The notes under the pieces: model-generated
What the model was told of the DNA's origin: nothing
Databases searched by the model: none
Seen by the model: the letters and a program-made list of their open reading frames with translations, nothing else
From: Bacteroides ovatus
Lineage (GTDB): Bacteria > Bacteroidota > Bacteroidia > Bacteroidales > Bacteroidaceae
NCBI RefSeq assembly: GCF_001314995.1
Contig: NZ_CP012938.1
Coordinates: 6,324,001 to 6,388,000 of the forward strand
DNA length: 64,000 nt
Direction of reading: 5' to 3'
In this document: in pieces, positions 1-9,067 of the stretch
Layout of the letters: every line of letters begins with the position of its first letter
Numbering within the stretch: position 1 is the stretch's first letter
Position numbers and translations under genes: made by a program

Positions 1-1772
1 CGCGAAGTGGCATCGCGACGTACAGTAGTAGTCAGCATATAGCGGGAGTTGAACGAGTAGTTCAAACGGCCATAATAAGAGAGTAATACATGGCGTTCGT
101 CAGAGGCTTTCGATGTTTTCTGTATTTCTCCCAACGTGTTCATTTCGCTATAAAGCGGAGTCGTGGATTTCCAGTACTGATAATCGTAACCGGCTGTTAC
201 ATCAAAACTACTCTTAATGGATTCCACCAATTTGTTGTAGTTGGCATACAGAGTCAACAGACGGTTTTCTTTTTTCTGTGGGCCATAGCTGTAATCCAAA
301 CCGGAAGTGGTGTAATTCTGTGCAGCTTCTGCCGGAACATATACACTTCCTTTACCTTGTGCATAGTCATAACCTAACGTAGCATGCAACTTCAAATCGG
401 GGAAGAAGTGAAGACGATAGTCTGCATCAATGTTTCCGATAAAACGTTTTACTGTACTTTGTGAGTCATTCATATTGAGAAGTCCCACCGGATTCATGAC
501 TGCTCCGTTCACAGGAGCACCGGTGTTGTCAATTGCTTCCGTATATCCGCCGAATGTGTCTAGACCCGAATATACTGGAATGGTAGGATTCATGGTCGAA
601 GCAGCCCAAATGGCACTTGTATTGGCAAATGTGTTCTTATTGATAGAACCTTTAGCATTGATATTCAGTTTTAAGTGGTCTTTAAAGAAAGACGGATTCA
701 ATGTAATGCTTCCGGTGTAACGCTCCGCGTTGTCAGTACGTAATAAACCACTCTGGTTGTAGTAACCGATAGATGCACGGAAAGGTAAGTTTTTGGTAAT
801 CTTTCCAGCAACACTTAGATTATTATCCGTACCGAAGGCATTTTGATAAATCTCATCGTTCCAGTCCGTATGTGTCGTGCCGAGTAACGCCCGTTGTGCA
901 TCGGTTCCTTTGCTTTGGATGGTATTGACAAATTCATCGTAACTCAACATATCTGCCAATTTGGTACGGGTTTGTACAGAGTTGGTCGTACTGAATGTAA
1001 TCTTCAGTTTATCCGAACTTCCTTTCTTGGTAGTAATCAGAATAACCCCGTTGGATGCGCGCGAACCATAAATGGCAGTCGAAGAAGCATCTTTCAGAAT
1101 GGTCATACTTTCAATATCGTTCGGGTTGATGAGGCTAAGGAAATTCCCGTCATTACCGCTGATGCCTCCCTGTTCCAAAGGAACGCCGTCCAGTACGATC
1201 AAAGGGTCATTACTAGCGTTCAGTGAAGCACCACCACGCACACGGATCGTACTTCCCGCAGTGGGAGAACCACTGTTGGACATGATTTGCACACCGGAAA
1301 TCTTACCATTAATCAGTTGCTCGGGAGAGCTGACCAATCCCATGTTGAAGTCCTTGCTGCTGACGTTAGTTACCGAACCTGTCAGGTCGCTTTTACGCTG
1401 CGTACCATAGCCGATTACTACAACGTCGCTCAATACCTGTGAATCACTTTTCAACTGGATATTCAAAGTAGTACTGTTGGCAGGAACTGGTACTACCTTT
1501 GTTTCATATCCTACATAAGAGAATTGCAACTCTTTGCTGCCTTGTGGCACATTGAGTGTATAATTACCGTCGAAATCGGTCACTGTTCCGGTAGAAGTAC
1601 CGACAATGAGGATACTTACTCCGATCATCGGTTCCTTGTTCTCGTCAATCACTTGTCCGGTGATTTTCTTGCCTCCTTGTTGGGCGAAGGCAGGAATGAT
1701 GCCTCCTAAAAAGGCTGTACACAACATAAGTAGTACAGTCAGATGGCGTAGATTTAAGATATTCCTGTTCAT
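1..1772 (-). CDS. SusC-like TonB-dependent outer-membrane transporter (3' end beyond window)
   Basis: Imports oligosaccharides across the outer membrane with a SusD partner and TonB energy. The minus-strand frame opens at the ATG at 1770-1772 and stays open to the window edge (about 590 codons). Visible in order: signal peptide ending near AFAQQ; a carboxypeptidase-regulatory-like domain (GQVIDENKEPMIGVSILV); the SusC signature before the plug (DVVVIGYGTQRKSDL); the plug with the RVRGGASLNASNDPLIVLDG region; then the start of the barrel. The SusD partner would lie outside the window. Transcribed in the same direction as the glycosidase and regulator to its right, as expected of one PUL. No FecR/anti-sigma gene is adjacent, which fits control by the hybrid regulator at 4.7-8.2 kb (inference). 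Confidence 0.93.
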   Translation of the reverse strand, partial: MNRNILNLRHLTVLLMLCTAFLGGIIPAFAQQGGKKITGQVIDENKEPMIGVSILIVGTSTGTVTDFDGNYTLNVPQGSKELQFSYVGYETKVVPVPANSTTLNIQLKSDSQVLSDVVVIGYGTQRKSDLTGSVTNVSSKDFNMGLVSSPEQLINGKISGVQIMSNSGSPTAGSTIRVRGGASLNASNDPLIVLDGVPLEQGGISGNDGNFLSLINPNDIESMTILKDASSTAIYGSRASNGVILITTKKGSSDKLKITFSTTNSVQTRTKLADMLSYDEFVNTIQSKGTDAQRALLGTTHTDWNDEIYQNAFGTDNNLSVAGKITKNLPFRASIGYYNQSGLLRTDNAERYTGSITLNPSFFKDHLKLNINAKGSINKNTFANTSAIWAASTMNPTIPVYSGLDTFGGYTEAIDNTGAPVNGAVMNPVGLLNMNDSQSTVKRFIGNIDADYRLHFFPDLKLHATLGYDYAQGKGSVYVPAEAAQNYTTSGLDYSYGPQKKENRLLTLYANYNKLVESIKSSFDVTAGYDYQYWKSTTPLYSEMNTLGEIQKTSKASDERHVLLSYYGRLNYSFNSRYMLTTTVRRDATS

Positions 1773-1902
1773 AATTACTGTGTTATTGATAATAGATTTA
1801 TTTTTACTTTTTATTTAAAAATCAGCGGCTTTTCTCTTTCTGTCCCTTCCGTTTGCTACCTCCTTTCAGAAGGCTTCAGACGTGGTTCAGACGAAAGATT
1901 TG

Positions 1903-1961
1903 TTTCTCACCGAGGAAGACCTTGTTCCTCACCGAGGAACGACCCTTTCCTCACCGAGGAA
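1903..1961. repeat. three tandem 15-bp palindromic repeats, 22-bp period
   Basis: TTTCTCACCGAGGAA (1903-1917), TTCCTCACCGAGGAA (1925-1939) and TTCCTCACCGAGGAA (1947-1961) are spaced exactly 22 bp apart. Each is a small palindrome (TTCCTC / GAGGAA around ACC). They sit between the glycosidase stop and the SusC start, so in the leader or promoter region of susC. They could be regulator binding sites or RNA hairpins; the period of about two helical turns favours a protein-binding array. Function not known. Confidence 0.75.
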
Positions 1962-1995
1962 CAAAGGCTTCGACAACGGGGAACTTTAAGAATGA

Positions 1996-4605
1996 TTATT
2001 CCAGCCAGATATTTCCTAGTTCAATCTCAACTAAACCTTTCTTGTTTCCTGACATTGACAGCTCCAGCTTCTCAATCCTTTCCGGTAAAAATGCGATTTC
2101 CGTTTCCGGATGGAAATACTGTTTCAAGAATGTCGGATAAGCTATCGGCAGCAGCGCCGTGTCTGTCTGGCGTAAATCTTTCAACGGTATCCGTATGATT
2201 CCCTCCGATGATGGAGCAGGACAAGGGCTTTTATAAGTATATCCGTCTGACGTTACGAAACCGGCACTGAATCCTTCCGGAAGTGCTTTCGTGCGATTTA
2301 CCCGGATACAGAGAACGCTACAATCCTTTACTCTTTCTTTTCTTTCTTCAATCAGGTTCTTTACGAACGTGCGGAGGAAATAGTGCGGATTTTCTCCTTT
2401 AGGAGTAAACCGGAACCGGAGCAAAGGTTTTTCCACCGGAGAAGAATCAACCAAAGTACGTTGGAGATCATTCCATTCGGGAAGCGTGTATGCTTCTATC
2501 CGGCTATCTGCGTCCGTAATAGTCAATAGTGGTATCGCACTGTCTGGGGCAACAACACGAGTAGTCCAATAGGCTCCGGAAGTATAATTCCAGTCCAGTG
2601 GATTTCCCTTTATTCCCAATGATGAATTCCTGTAACCGGAATTTCCTGTGGGATAAGTGCGAGTGCTGTTGCCCCGGCATACGATGATGTTATACCTGAA
2701 ACAATCATCCTTTATTTCTGTAGCGGGTATCGTTGCTTGATAGGTATATCCGCCTGTACGTTTCATCTTGATATATGGATTATGCTCATTCCAAAAAGAT
2801 ATCTTATCGGTGTAGATAATCACAGAATCCGGGAATTCGGTTCCTACCACCTGTGCACTAATCGTCAAATCCTTATTTGCTTCAGTGGTTGCCGATGGAG
2901 TATGAACGACTTTATAATCCGTCACACGTGGAGCAGGAGCCACATACTCTCCGATGCGGATGGAATTCCATTGAGAGTCTGCCTGCCAGTTCTGTTTGGG
3001 CGTACAGTTTTTACGTTTCAGCAGATAGGTACCCGGACGAAGTCCGCGGATAATCCCGTCTGTCACATCTCCTTTCTGCTGATTTCCTTGATTGAGGGCC
3101 GTAAAGGTAAATTCCATCCCTAAATCAGGTATTTGCAAAGCCATGTCCCAAGCACCATAAGCGATGGTAACCACTTCTTTATCGAGTGACGGTTTGGCAA
3201 ACGGATCGTTCACTACTACCGCGTCCGGCATCACTTCCAGTCTCCAGACTCCCGGTTCGAGGCAATCCATGAAATAAGCACCTGTTCCCTCATAATGAAT
3301 GATCGGAGAACTGCCACAACCGGCAATGGAAACAAGTTGTGACGCATCTTTGGGCTGGGTGTTGGTATGATTGGAATAATAGAATTTCTTTCCATTATTT
3401 AATTCGCTCAAGTCCTCTGTATAACTGACACGAAAACCGTCACCAAATAAAGTGTCCTGTGGATAACTGCCGTATGATTCACCTCTTTTCAGACTGCGTG
3501 CAGCTTCGGCAGCTATCTTCATACTGATGGCTTTATGAGGCGTATAGGCAAGATTCAAGAAATGAGTCTGATATTCCGTATTGGCATAAGCGATATCCAT
3601 CGGATCATACGCAAACTGGGTAATCCATTGAAAACCTGCTGTACGGAAAGTGCGTACCATGGCCGGATACATATAAGAATACATGATATCTGCCGGATCG
3701 AACTCATATACCATCCGTGTTTTCTTATCGAATCCTTTCACTTTATCGGAAAAGGGAATATCATAGCGGTCTATATAGGGAAGGAAATTTCCCTGCTGTG
3801 TCTGTCCAGATACCAGTCCGATGGGATACCATTGATAAGTAGTTCCCTGAATGGCAGTTTCGTAATAAGCCTCTACTACATATCCGTTGTGGCTTACATT
3901 ATAGAATACAGGTTTGCGGTTTCCTGTTTTATTGATCGCTTTCAGCATCCGGTTGATATAGGCTTTTACCTCTTTCTTCGTACCGGAATGACAAGGTTCA
4001 TTATTGATTTCGAACCCAACAATGGAGGGATCGTCTTTATAAGCTAACCCCGTATATGGATTGACGTGCTTCACCAAACCATGAAGATAGGTTTCTTGTG
4101 CAGCGATAGCTTCCGGGTGGGAGTGCATATCGCATTTATCATATTTATAGGAGAAGCCGCCCGTCTGTATGTTTCGTTCGGGATATCCGTTCCCGAAGTT
4201 GGTCTGCGCGGTAATCACAATATGAATATTGCGTTCTTTGAGTTTGGCAATCAGGTAGTCCATCAAGTCGAGATGCTCGTTTTCGAGGAGATTTCCCTGT
4301 CCGTCTGTCAGTTCCACATCCCATAAATGAATACGGTAAGCATTCAGTCCCAGACGGGAGATATGATATACATCTTTATCTATGGCAGCTTTGCGGTCCA
4401 GTTCCAAATATCCAATGGCACGGTAAGCATGGGCGAAAGGCAGCGTATAATTAACACCGAAAAAGGAAGCCTCCCGGCGGGTGTCACTCCAACGCATCAC
4501 CCCATTTCCATCTATATATATAATAGGTGTAGAGGATGATTTGCCTTGCACTTTGACAAAGGCAGATATCAAACAAATAAAGGTAAGGATCAACAGTCTT
4601 TTCAT
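1996..4605 (-). CDS. clan GH-A glycoside hydrolase with C-terminal beta-sandwich region (GH5/GH147-like)
   Basis: Predicted secreted glycosidase of 869 aa. A signal peptide (about residues 1-22) is followed by a TIM-barrel with clan GH-A hallmarks: RIHLWDVELTDGQG near 91, acid/base Glu in EINNEP (E203) and a candidate nucleophile Glu in MVYEFD (E301). After about residue 420 come beta-rich modules not tied to a named CBM family here. Its place between SusC and the hybrid regulator makes it the enzyme of this PUL. From memory, beta-1,4-galactan PULs of B. ovatus carry a GH147 beta-galactosidase of similar architecture; that assignment is inference, and GH5-like is the alternative. ATG at 4605 follows a TACTTTTG -7 box. 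Confidence 0.8.
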   Translation of the reverse strand: MKRLLILTFICLISAFVKVQGKSSSTPIIYIDGNGVMRWSDTRREASFFGVNYTLPFAHAYRAIGYLELDRKAAIDKDVYHISRLGLNAYRIHLWDVELTDGQGNLLENEHLDLMDYLIAKLKERNIHIVITAQTNFGNGYPERNIQTGGFSYKYDKCDMHSHPEAIAAQETYLHGLVKHVNPYTGLAYKDDPSIVGFEINNEPCHSGTKKEVKAYINRMLKAINKTGNRKPVFYNVSHNGYVVEAYYETAIQGTTYQWYPIGLVSGQTQQGNFLPYIDRYDIPFSDKVKGFDKKTRMVYEFDPADIMYSYMYPAMVRTFRTAGFQWITQFAYDPMDIAYANTEYQTHFLNLAYTPHKAISMKIAAEAARSLKRGESYGSYPQDTLFGDGFRVSYTEDLSELNNGKKFYYSNHTNTQPKDASQLVSIAGCGSSPIIHYEGTGAYFMDCLEPGVWRLEVMPDAVVVNDPFAKPSLDKEVVTIAYGAWDMALQIPDLGMEFTFTALNQGNQQKGDVTDGIIRGLRPGTYLLKRKNCTPKQNWQADSQWNSIRIGEYVAPAPRVTDYKVVHTPSATTEANKDLTISAQVVGTEFPDSVIIYTDKISFWNEHNPYIKMKRTGGYTYQATIPATEIKDDCFRYNIIVCRGNSTRTYPTGNSGYRNSSLGIKGNPLDWNYTSGAYWTTRVVAPDSAIPLLTITDADSRIEAYTLPEWNDLQRTLVDSSPVEKPLLRFRFTPKGENPHYFLRTFVKNLIEERKERVKDCSVLCIRVNRTKALPEGFSAGFVTSDGYTYKSPCPAPSSEGIIRIPLKDLRQTDTALLPIAYPTFLKQYFHPETEIAFLPERIEKLELSMSGNKKGLVEIELGNIWLE

Positions 4606-4636
4606 GCTATCAAATTTATCGGTTTATTGACAGCAA

Positions 4637-4667
4637 CAAAAGTAATTTATTGGTCATTTCAATAAAA
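4637..4667 (-). promoter_or_regulatory. candidate promoter for the GH-A gene
   Basis: On the minus strand, TACTTTTG (4637-4644 read as complement) matches the Bacteroides -7 consensus TAnnTTTG. A weak TTTT -33 lies 19 nt upstream (4664-4667). The start codon follows about 31 nt later. Confidence 0.4.
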
Positions 4668-4720
4668 GCACAGATTGGACATATAAGGATAAAAATAGGA
4701 CGAAATGCCCCAAAATGCCT

Positions 4721-7700
4721 CTACAGGTCTTCATTAAGGTACTGGCGTGGCGTTTTTCCGAATTCTGCCTGAAAACATTTGGAGAAGTAAGAGTGATTGG
4801 AAAAGCCTACCATGTACATCACTTCGGCAATGGTAAATTTCTTTTGTTGCAACAACATGGCCGCCTTTTTCATCCGGATCGATTTGATGTATTCCACTGG
4901 AGACATTCCGGTCAGCTGTTTGATTTTCCGGTAAATCTGCTTATTGCTGATACCGGATAATTCACAAAGTGCATTTACATTCAATTCCGATTCAGAAAGA
5001 TGGTCCTCAATCAGGCGGATAATGTTCGACAAAAATTTCTCATCTTGAGATTCTGCTTCGATTGGTTTAAGAACAGGCAACGATTCCAACTGCTTTTTCA
5101 CCTGTGTCGCCGGAATCTCTTCTTTCTCTACGGCGATGACAGGGATATTCAGGCCAATGGAAGTTCCTTTTCCTTCGTTCGAGGTGACTCCGTTGATGTG
5201 ACCGCCATGAAGTTCCGTATAAGTCTTGACCAGATAAAGTCCGATACCTGTACCTTCCTTATTGCCGGAATGTGGAGACTGGAAAAAGCGCTGGAAGATA
5301 TATGGAATATCTTGTTGCGGGATTCCGCTTCCTGTATCTGAAACACAGATATCCAACAATCCCGTTTCTTCACGATAGAAAAGAGACAGACGGACGCTTC
5401 CGCCATCCGGGGTGAATTTGACGGCATTTGAAAGCAGATTATCTAAAATCACTCCAAGTTTGATGGCATCCATATCAGCATAAATCTTGGCTTTATTCGT
5501 CTCGAAATGGAATGTGATCTGTTTGTTTTCCTCATAGACAGAAAACAGGCTACGGCTGAATGACACAAGTTCGATGCGCGACAAAATCAGCAGCGAATCT
5601 TTATTATCCTCTATCCGGTTGAAGTTTAATACCTGATGAATCAATGAGTTTATTTTCATTGCATTACGCTGTACCTCCTCCAGTGTCTGTTTCTCATGCA
5701 CTTCTTCTGCAACGGGGAGCAATTGACTGACAGGAGCGATAATCCGGCTAAGCGGTGTCTTTAATTCATTAGACAAATTGGTAAAGAAAGCCATTTTCTG
5801 GCGTGATTGTTCCAGAATCTTCTCTTTTTCCATCCGTTCCATTTTTAGACGGTTCTTGACACGGAAAAAGTTGATAACCCAGGCAATGAGGCTCAAGAAT
5901 AAAAGAATGTAGATTATCTTTGCCCAAAGTGTGTAATACCATGGAGGGAGAATTTTAATATTCAGGATATATGGATGCTCGGAAGGAGAACCGCTCTTTT
6001 CTACTTTGCTGATTACCAGCTGATAATCCCCATAACCCAGATTACTGTACGTAATGCGATTCGTGTTGGATTGCAGGAAATTCCATTCTTTGTCCATACC
6101 TTCCAGCCGGTAGACGAATTCATGTTTTTCTTCCAGCGAGTAGGGGAGGTCTGAAAGTTCGAAAGCCAGGTTGTTCTGGTCGTATTTTAGTTCGATAGCA
6201 TCGGTATAACGGATGTTGGGAATATTCTCTCCAGTATGCGGAGACATCAGTTGATTGTTGATATATAAGGCAGTCAGTAAAATGGAGTGTTCCGGCTGAC
6301 TCATGGCTTGTATTTCGGGACGGGATATGCCGAACCCGTCTGCACCTCCCAGATAGATATTTCCATCTTCCGGATCAAACATTAGACTGGTGAAACGTTT
6401 ATCCGTCAGGCTTTGCTGGCGGGCATCCATTGTTCTCCGGTCGATGATCCAAAGTCCGTTAGTGGTGGAAACCCAGATGTGTTCTTTTACAGAGGTCATA
6501 GACAGAATCTCGTTATTGCTGAAATTGCCGAAAGAGATACTTTGCTGACTCGAGTCTTTGGGATTGATACGCATCACCCCTCCGTGAAATCCTACCCAAA
6601 GCATGCCGTCTTCATCCCGTAAAAGGTAGTTCGGGCTCTTCTCGCCACTTAATTCATCGGCAAACAGCTTTGTCACTTGCCGCGTACGGGCATTGATTTT
6701 GTCTATTCCTTTGCTGTTGTATAACAATACCCATACATTACCTTCCGCATCAGGGACAATCTGATTAATGAACATCCCCGACAGCCCATTATGAATGGAA
6801 TAATTTTGATCGGCCACATACGATCTTCCGGCAGATTGTATCAGTTTATGTTTGTCCACAACAAAGATACCTCCGAGACAGGTGGCGATCCAAAGCTTCC
6901 CGTCAGTATCTTCAAACAGGTAATAAGCCCAGTTGGTATTATAAGTTCCTGTACTGTCTACGATGTTGTAGTGTACAAATTGATGGGTATTATAGTCATA
7001 GCGGTTGATACTTCCGTCTGTGGCTATCCATAACTGCTGTTCTCTATCCTCGTAGATGTGTCGTATCCGGTTGTGGGATAACGGATGGTTTTTATCCCCC
7101 ATTCTATACCAGATAGCATCGTGTTTATTGCCTGCAGGATGGGTGAACCGGATCACTCCGTTTGTACCTCCGAACCAATAGAATCCTTTGGAATCCCGGA
7201 ACAGGGAATAGAACTGATTTCCGTCTCCTGTGCCTGTGATTTGAGAAATCGGTACAAATTGCAGCGCACTGTTATAGCGTGATAGGGAAATGCCATAATC
7301 TGTTCCCAGCCAGATATTATGTTCCTGATCCGAGAATATGTTCCAGATAATATTGTTGGTTAGTGACTGGATATTGCGTGAATCGTGAATGATATGCTGC
7401 AAAGGTTCTTTGTCATTCTGGTACACATAAAGCCCGTTGTCTGTACCTGCCAGCAAATTTTCATCTCCGTCCAGTGCCAGTGATTTGATGGAGTTGTTAT
7501 GAAATACCTCTATCGCCTTCATCTCTCCTATAGTGGGATTGTATTGGAAGAGATAACCTTCCATCCCGATCCAGATACATTGTCGGGTGGTGTCTTCCAA
7601 CAGAGAATTGACAAACAAATTGCTGCCTCCCCGGTTAACGGGCAAAAGGATGTTTTCAAATTTTCCACTTGCCTGCACATAGCGGCATAATCCGTTGTAA

Positions 7701-8245
7701 GTACCTATATAAATTTGATTATCTTTTGTATGAATGATGGAATAGATGGTGTTATGAGGCAATCCGGTCTGTTTGCTGTCGAAATGATTCAGTTGACGGC
7801 TTTTTAACTGATAAGTATATAATCCGTTCAACGAACCTATCCACAATGTATCTCCCTGGAGTACCATGGTACGGACATCCGTTGGAAAATCAGTATCCGG
7901 TTGCTCATATTTGTCTGTTCGATAGTTATAAACAAGAATCCCGTTATCTGTTCCCAGATATAAATAAGTGTTATCTGCTATAATACCGCAGTAGATACGT
8001 GTGTTAGTACGTTCTCCATACGTGAAATGCTGTTGTGTGGAATAACCGTCATAACTGAATAACCCCTTGTTGGAACCCACCCATATCAGTCCCTCGCTAT
8101 CTTGCAGGAAGCAACTAATCACCGAAGCTTCGGCCCCGAGATAGATGTTGTCGAATTGCTGATAATTTACTTTTTGCCCATACACATTGCCACTGCTACA
8201 GTAGGCAAGGATGAGAAAAAGAATTGTTGTAATTCGTTCGCGCAT
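4721..8245 (-). CDS. hybrid two-component-type regulator (propeller sensor-HisKA-HATPase-AraC) lacking His and receiver
   Basis: PUL regulator spanning the inner membrane. The start is set at the internal Met at 8243-8245, because a signal peptide (MRERITTILFLILAYCSSG) follows it directly and TACATTTG lies upstream; a longer frame reaches 8308. In the numbering of that longer frame: two beta-propellers of WVGS/WIGT repeats (about 55-660), Y_Y_Y domain (700-790), TM 797-815, HisKA (835-900), HATPase with N box (NLLSNAVKF), DTGSGI and GTGIGLYL (950-1055), AraC helix-turn-helix (1090-1195). Odd: the H box reads LSNELKTPL, with Asn at 847 where families have His, and only about 35 residues separate HATPase from the HTH, leaving no room for a receiver domain. 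It may signal by conformation rather than phosphotransfer. Confidence 0.93.
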   Translation of the reverse strand: MRERITTILFLILAYCSSGNVYGQKVNYQQFDNIYLGAEASVISCFLQDSEGLIWVGSNKGLFSYDGYSTQQHFTYGERTNTRIYCGIIADNTYLYLGTDNGILVYNYRTDKYEQPDTDFPTDVRTMVLQGDTLWIGSLNGLYTYQLKSRQLNHFDSKQTGLPHNTIYSIIHTKDNQIYIGTYNGLCRYVQASGKFENILLPVNRGGSNLFVNSLLEDTTRQCIWIGMEGYLFQYNPTIGEMKAIEVFHNNSIKSLALDGDENLLAGTDNGLYVYQNDKEPLQHIIHDSRNIQSLTNNIIWNIFSDQEHNIWLGTDYGISLSRYNSALQFVPISQITGTGDGNQFYSLFRDSKGFYWFGGTNGVIRFTHPAGNKHDAIWYRMGDKNHPLSHNRIRHIYEDREQQLWIATDGSINRYDYNTHQFVHYNIVDSTGTYNTNWAYYLFEDTDGKLWIATCLGGIFVVDKHKLIQSAGRSYVADQNYSIHNGLSGMFINQIVPDAEGNVWVLLYNSKGIDKINARTRQVTKLFADELSGEKSPNYLLRDEDGMLWVGFHGGVMRINPKDSSQQSISFGNFSNNEILSMTSVKEHIWVSTTNGLWIIDRRTMDARQQSLTDKRFTSLMFDPEDGNIYLGGADGFGISRPEIQAMSQPEHSILLTALYINNQLMSPHTGENIPNIRYTDAIELKYDQNNLAFELSDLPYSLEEKHEFVYRLEGMDKEWNFLQSNTNRITYSNLGYGDYQLVISKVEKSGSPSEHPYILNIKILPPWYYTLWAKIIYILLFLSLIAWVINFFRVKNRLKMERMEKEKILEQSRQKMAFFTNLSNELKTPLSRIIAPVSQLLPVAEEVHEKQTLEEVQRNAMKINSLIHQVLNFNRIEDNKDSLLILSRIELVSFSRSLFSVYEENKQITFHFETNKAKIYADMDAIKLGVILDNLLSNAVKFTPDGGSVRLSLFYREETGLLDICVSDTGSGIPQQDIPYIFQRFFQSPHSGNKEGTGIGLYLVKTYTELHGGHINGVTSNEGKGTSIGLNIPVIAVEKEEIPATQVKKQLESLPVLKPIEAESQDEKFLSNIIRLIEDHLSESELNVNALCELSGISNKQIYRKIKQLTGMSPVEYIKSIRMKKAAMLLQQKKFTIAEVMYMVGFSNHSYFSKCFQAEFGKTPRQYLNEDL

Positions 8246-8305
8246 GGTGTTAGGTTTGCAGGTTTTTAAATCTGTAATTGTTGTAAAAGTATTCCTTCTT
8301 TCCTG

Positions 8306-8313
8306 CAAATGTA
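8306..8313 (-). promoter_or_regulatory. -7 box of the hybrid regulator gene
   Basis: TACATTTG on the minus strand fits TAnnTTTG; no good TTTG -33 is visible. It supports the ATG at 8245 as the true start. Confidence 0.4.
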
Positions 8314-8392
8314 GGAAAAATGTCGGTTACACTTGTAAATATCCCGCTCTTTTTGTTCCTTTGCTATCTATTTATAAACAGAAAACTTACGT

Positions 8393-8944
8393 ATGAGAAA
8401 ACTAATTTATTGGCTTTTATTGCCGTTGGCAGTGGCTGTGAGTGCATGTGGCGGTAAAAAAGGATCTTCAGATAATACGTCGACATTGGCGATGATAGAC
8501 AGTGTGGATGCTCACGGATTGCAGCGTATGCAGACGTCTAAGAGCGAAACCGACTTTAAGTTTAAGGGGAAAGATTATCATTCCCTCGTTTCGCGTACTC
8601 CGGATGACAATCTGCCCCATGTGACAAACGAGCTGGGAGATACCTATGTCGACAATAAAATAGTGTTGCACCTGACGCGTGGTAATGAAACCGTGTTGAA
8701 CAAGACCTTTACCAAGAATGATTTTTCATCGGTAGTCGATGCGAACTTCCTATCTAAGTCTATATTGGAAGGTATTGTATATGACAAGACTACTCCGCAG
8801 GGGATTGTCTATGCCGCAAGTGTTTGTTATCCGCAGACAGATTTGTATATGCCGCTTTCTATAACGATCACTGCCGATGGAAAAATGAGTATACAGAAAG
8901 TAGATATACTTGAAGAAGATTATGACGATGAAGCCCCCAATTAA
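8393..8944 (+). CDS. small lipoprotein, DUF4738-like
   Basis: A 183-aa predicted lipoprotein. Residues 1-19 form a lipoprotein signal peptide with lipobox AVSAC (Cys19), followed by a low-complexity GGKKGSSDN linker. The rest is a single beta-rich domain with no catalytic motif that I can see, and it ends in an acidic tail (EEDYDDEAP). It resembles the Bacteroides DUF4738 family; function is unknown. It lies divergently from the hybrid regulator and 123 nt upstream of the heparin lyase gene. A hairpin at 9004-9030 separates the two, so co-transcription is uncertain. Confidence 0.8.
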   Translation: MRKLIYWLLLPLAVAVSACGGKKGSSDNTSTLAMIDSVDAHGLQRMQTSKSETDFKFKGKDYHSLVSRTPDDNLPHVTNELGDTYVDNKIVLHLTRGNETVLNKTFTKNDFSSVVDANFLSKSILEGIVYDKTTPQGIVYAASVCYPQTDLYMPLSITITADGKMSIQKVDILEEDYDDEAPN

Positions 8945-9003
8945 GTTTGTAGGCGGGTGTTGACAGTAAAATTACACAAATGTGAAAACATTTGAGACAA
9001 AAG

Positions 9004-9030
9004 AAAGGCAGCCGATGAGGTTGCCTTTCG
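9004..9030 (+). terminator. hairpin between lipoprotein and heparin lyase genes
   Basis: GAAAGGCA (9004-9011) pairs with TGCCTTTC (9023-9030), followed by GTATTTTTG. It may be a terminator of the lipoprotein gene; the TATTTTTG after it (9032-9039) also fits the -7 consensus for heparin lyase, without a clear -33. Confidence 0.45.
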
Positions 9031-9067
9031 TATTTTTGCACCGTCAACGAACTTAATACCAAATAGA

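Noticed and set aside
3535..4047. 170-codon plus-strand ORF
   Set aside because: Antisense to the glycosidase; Ile/Arg-rich shadow typical of the opposite strand.
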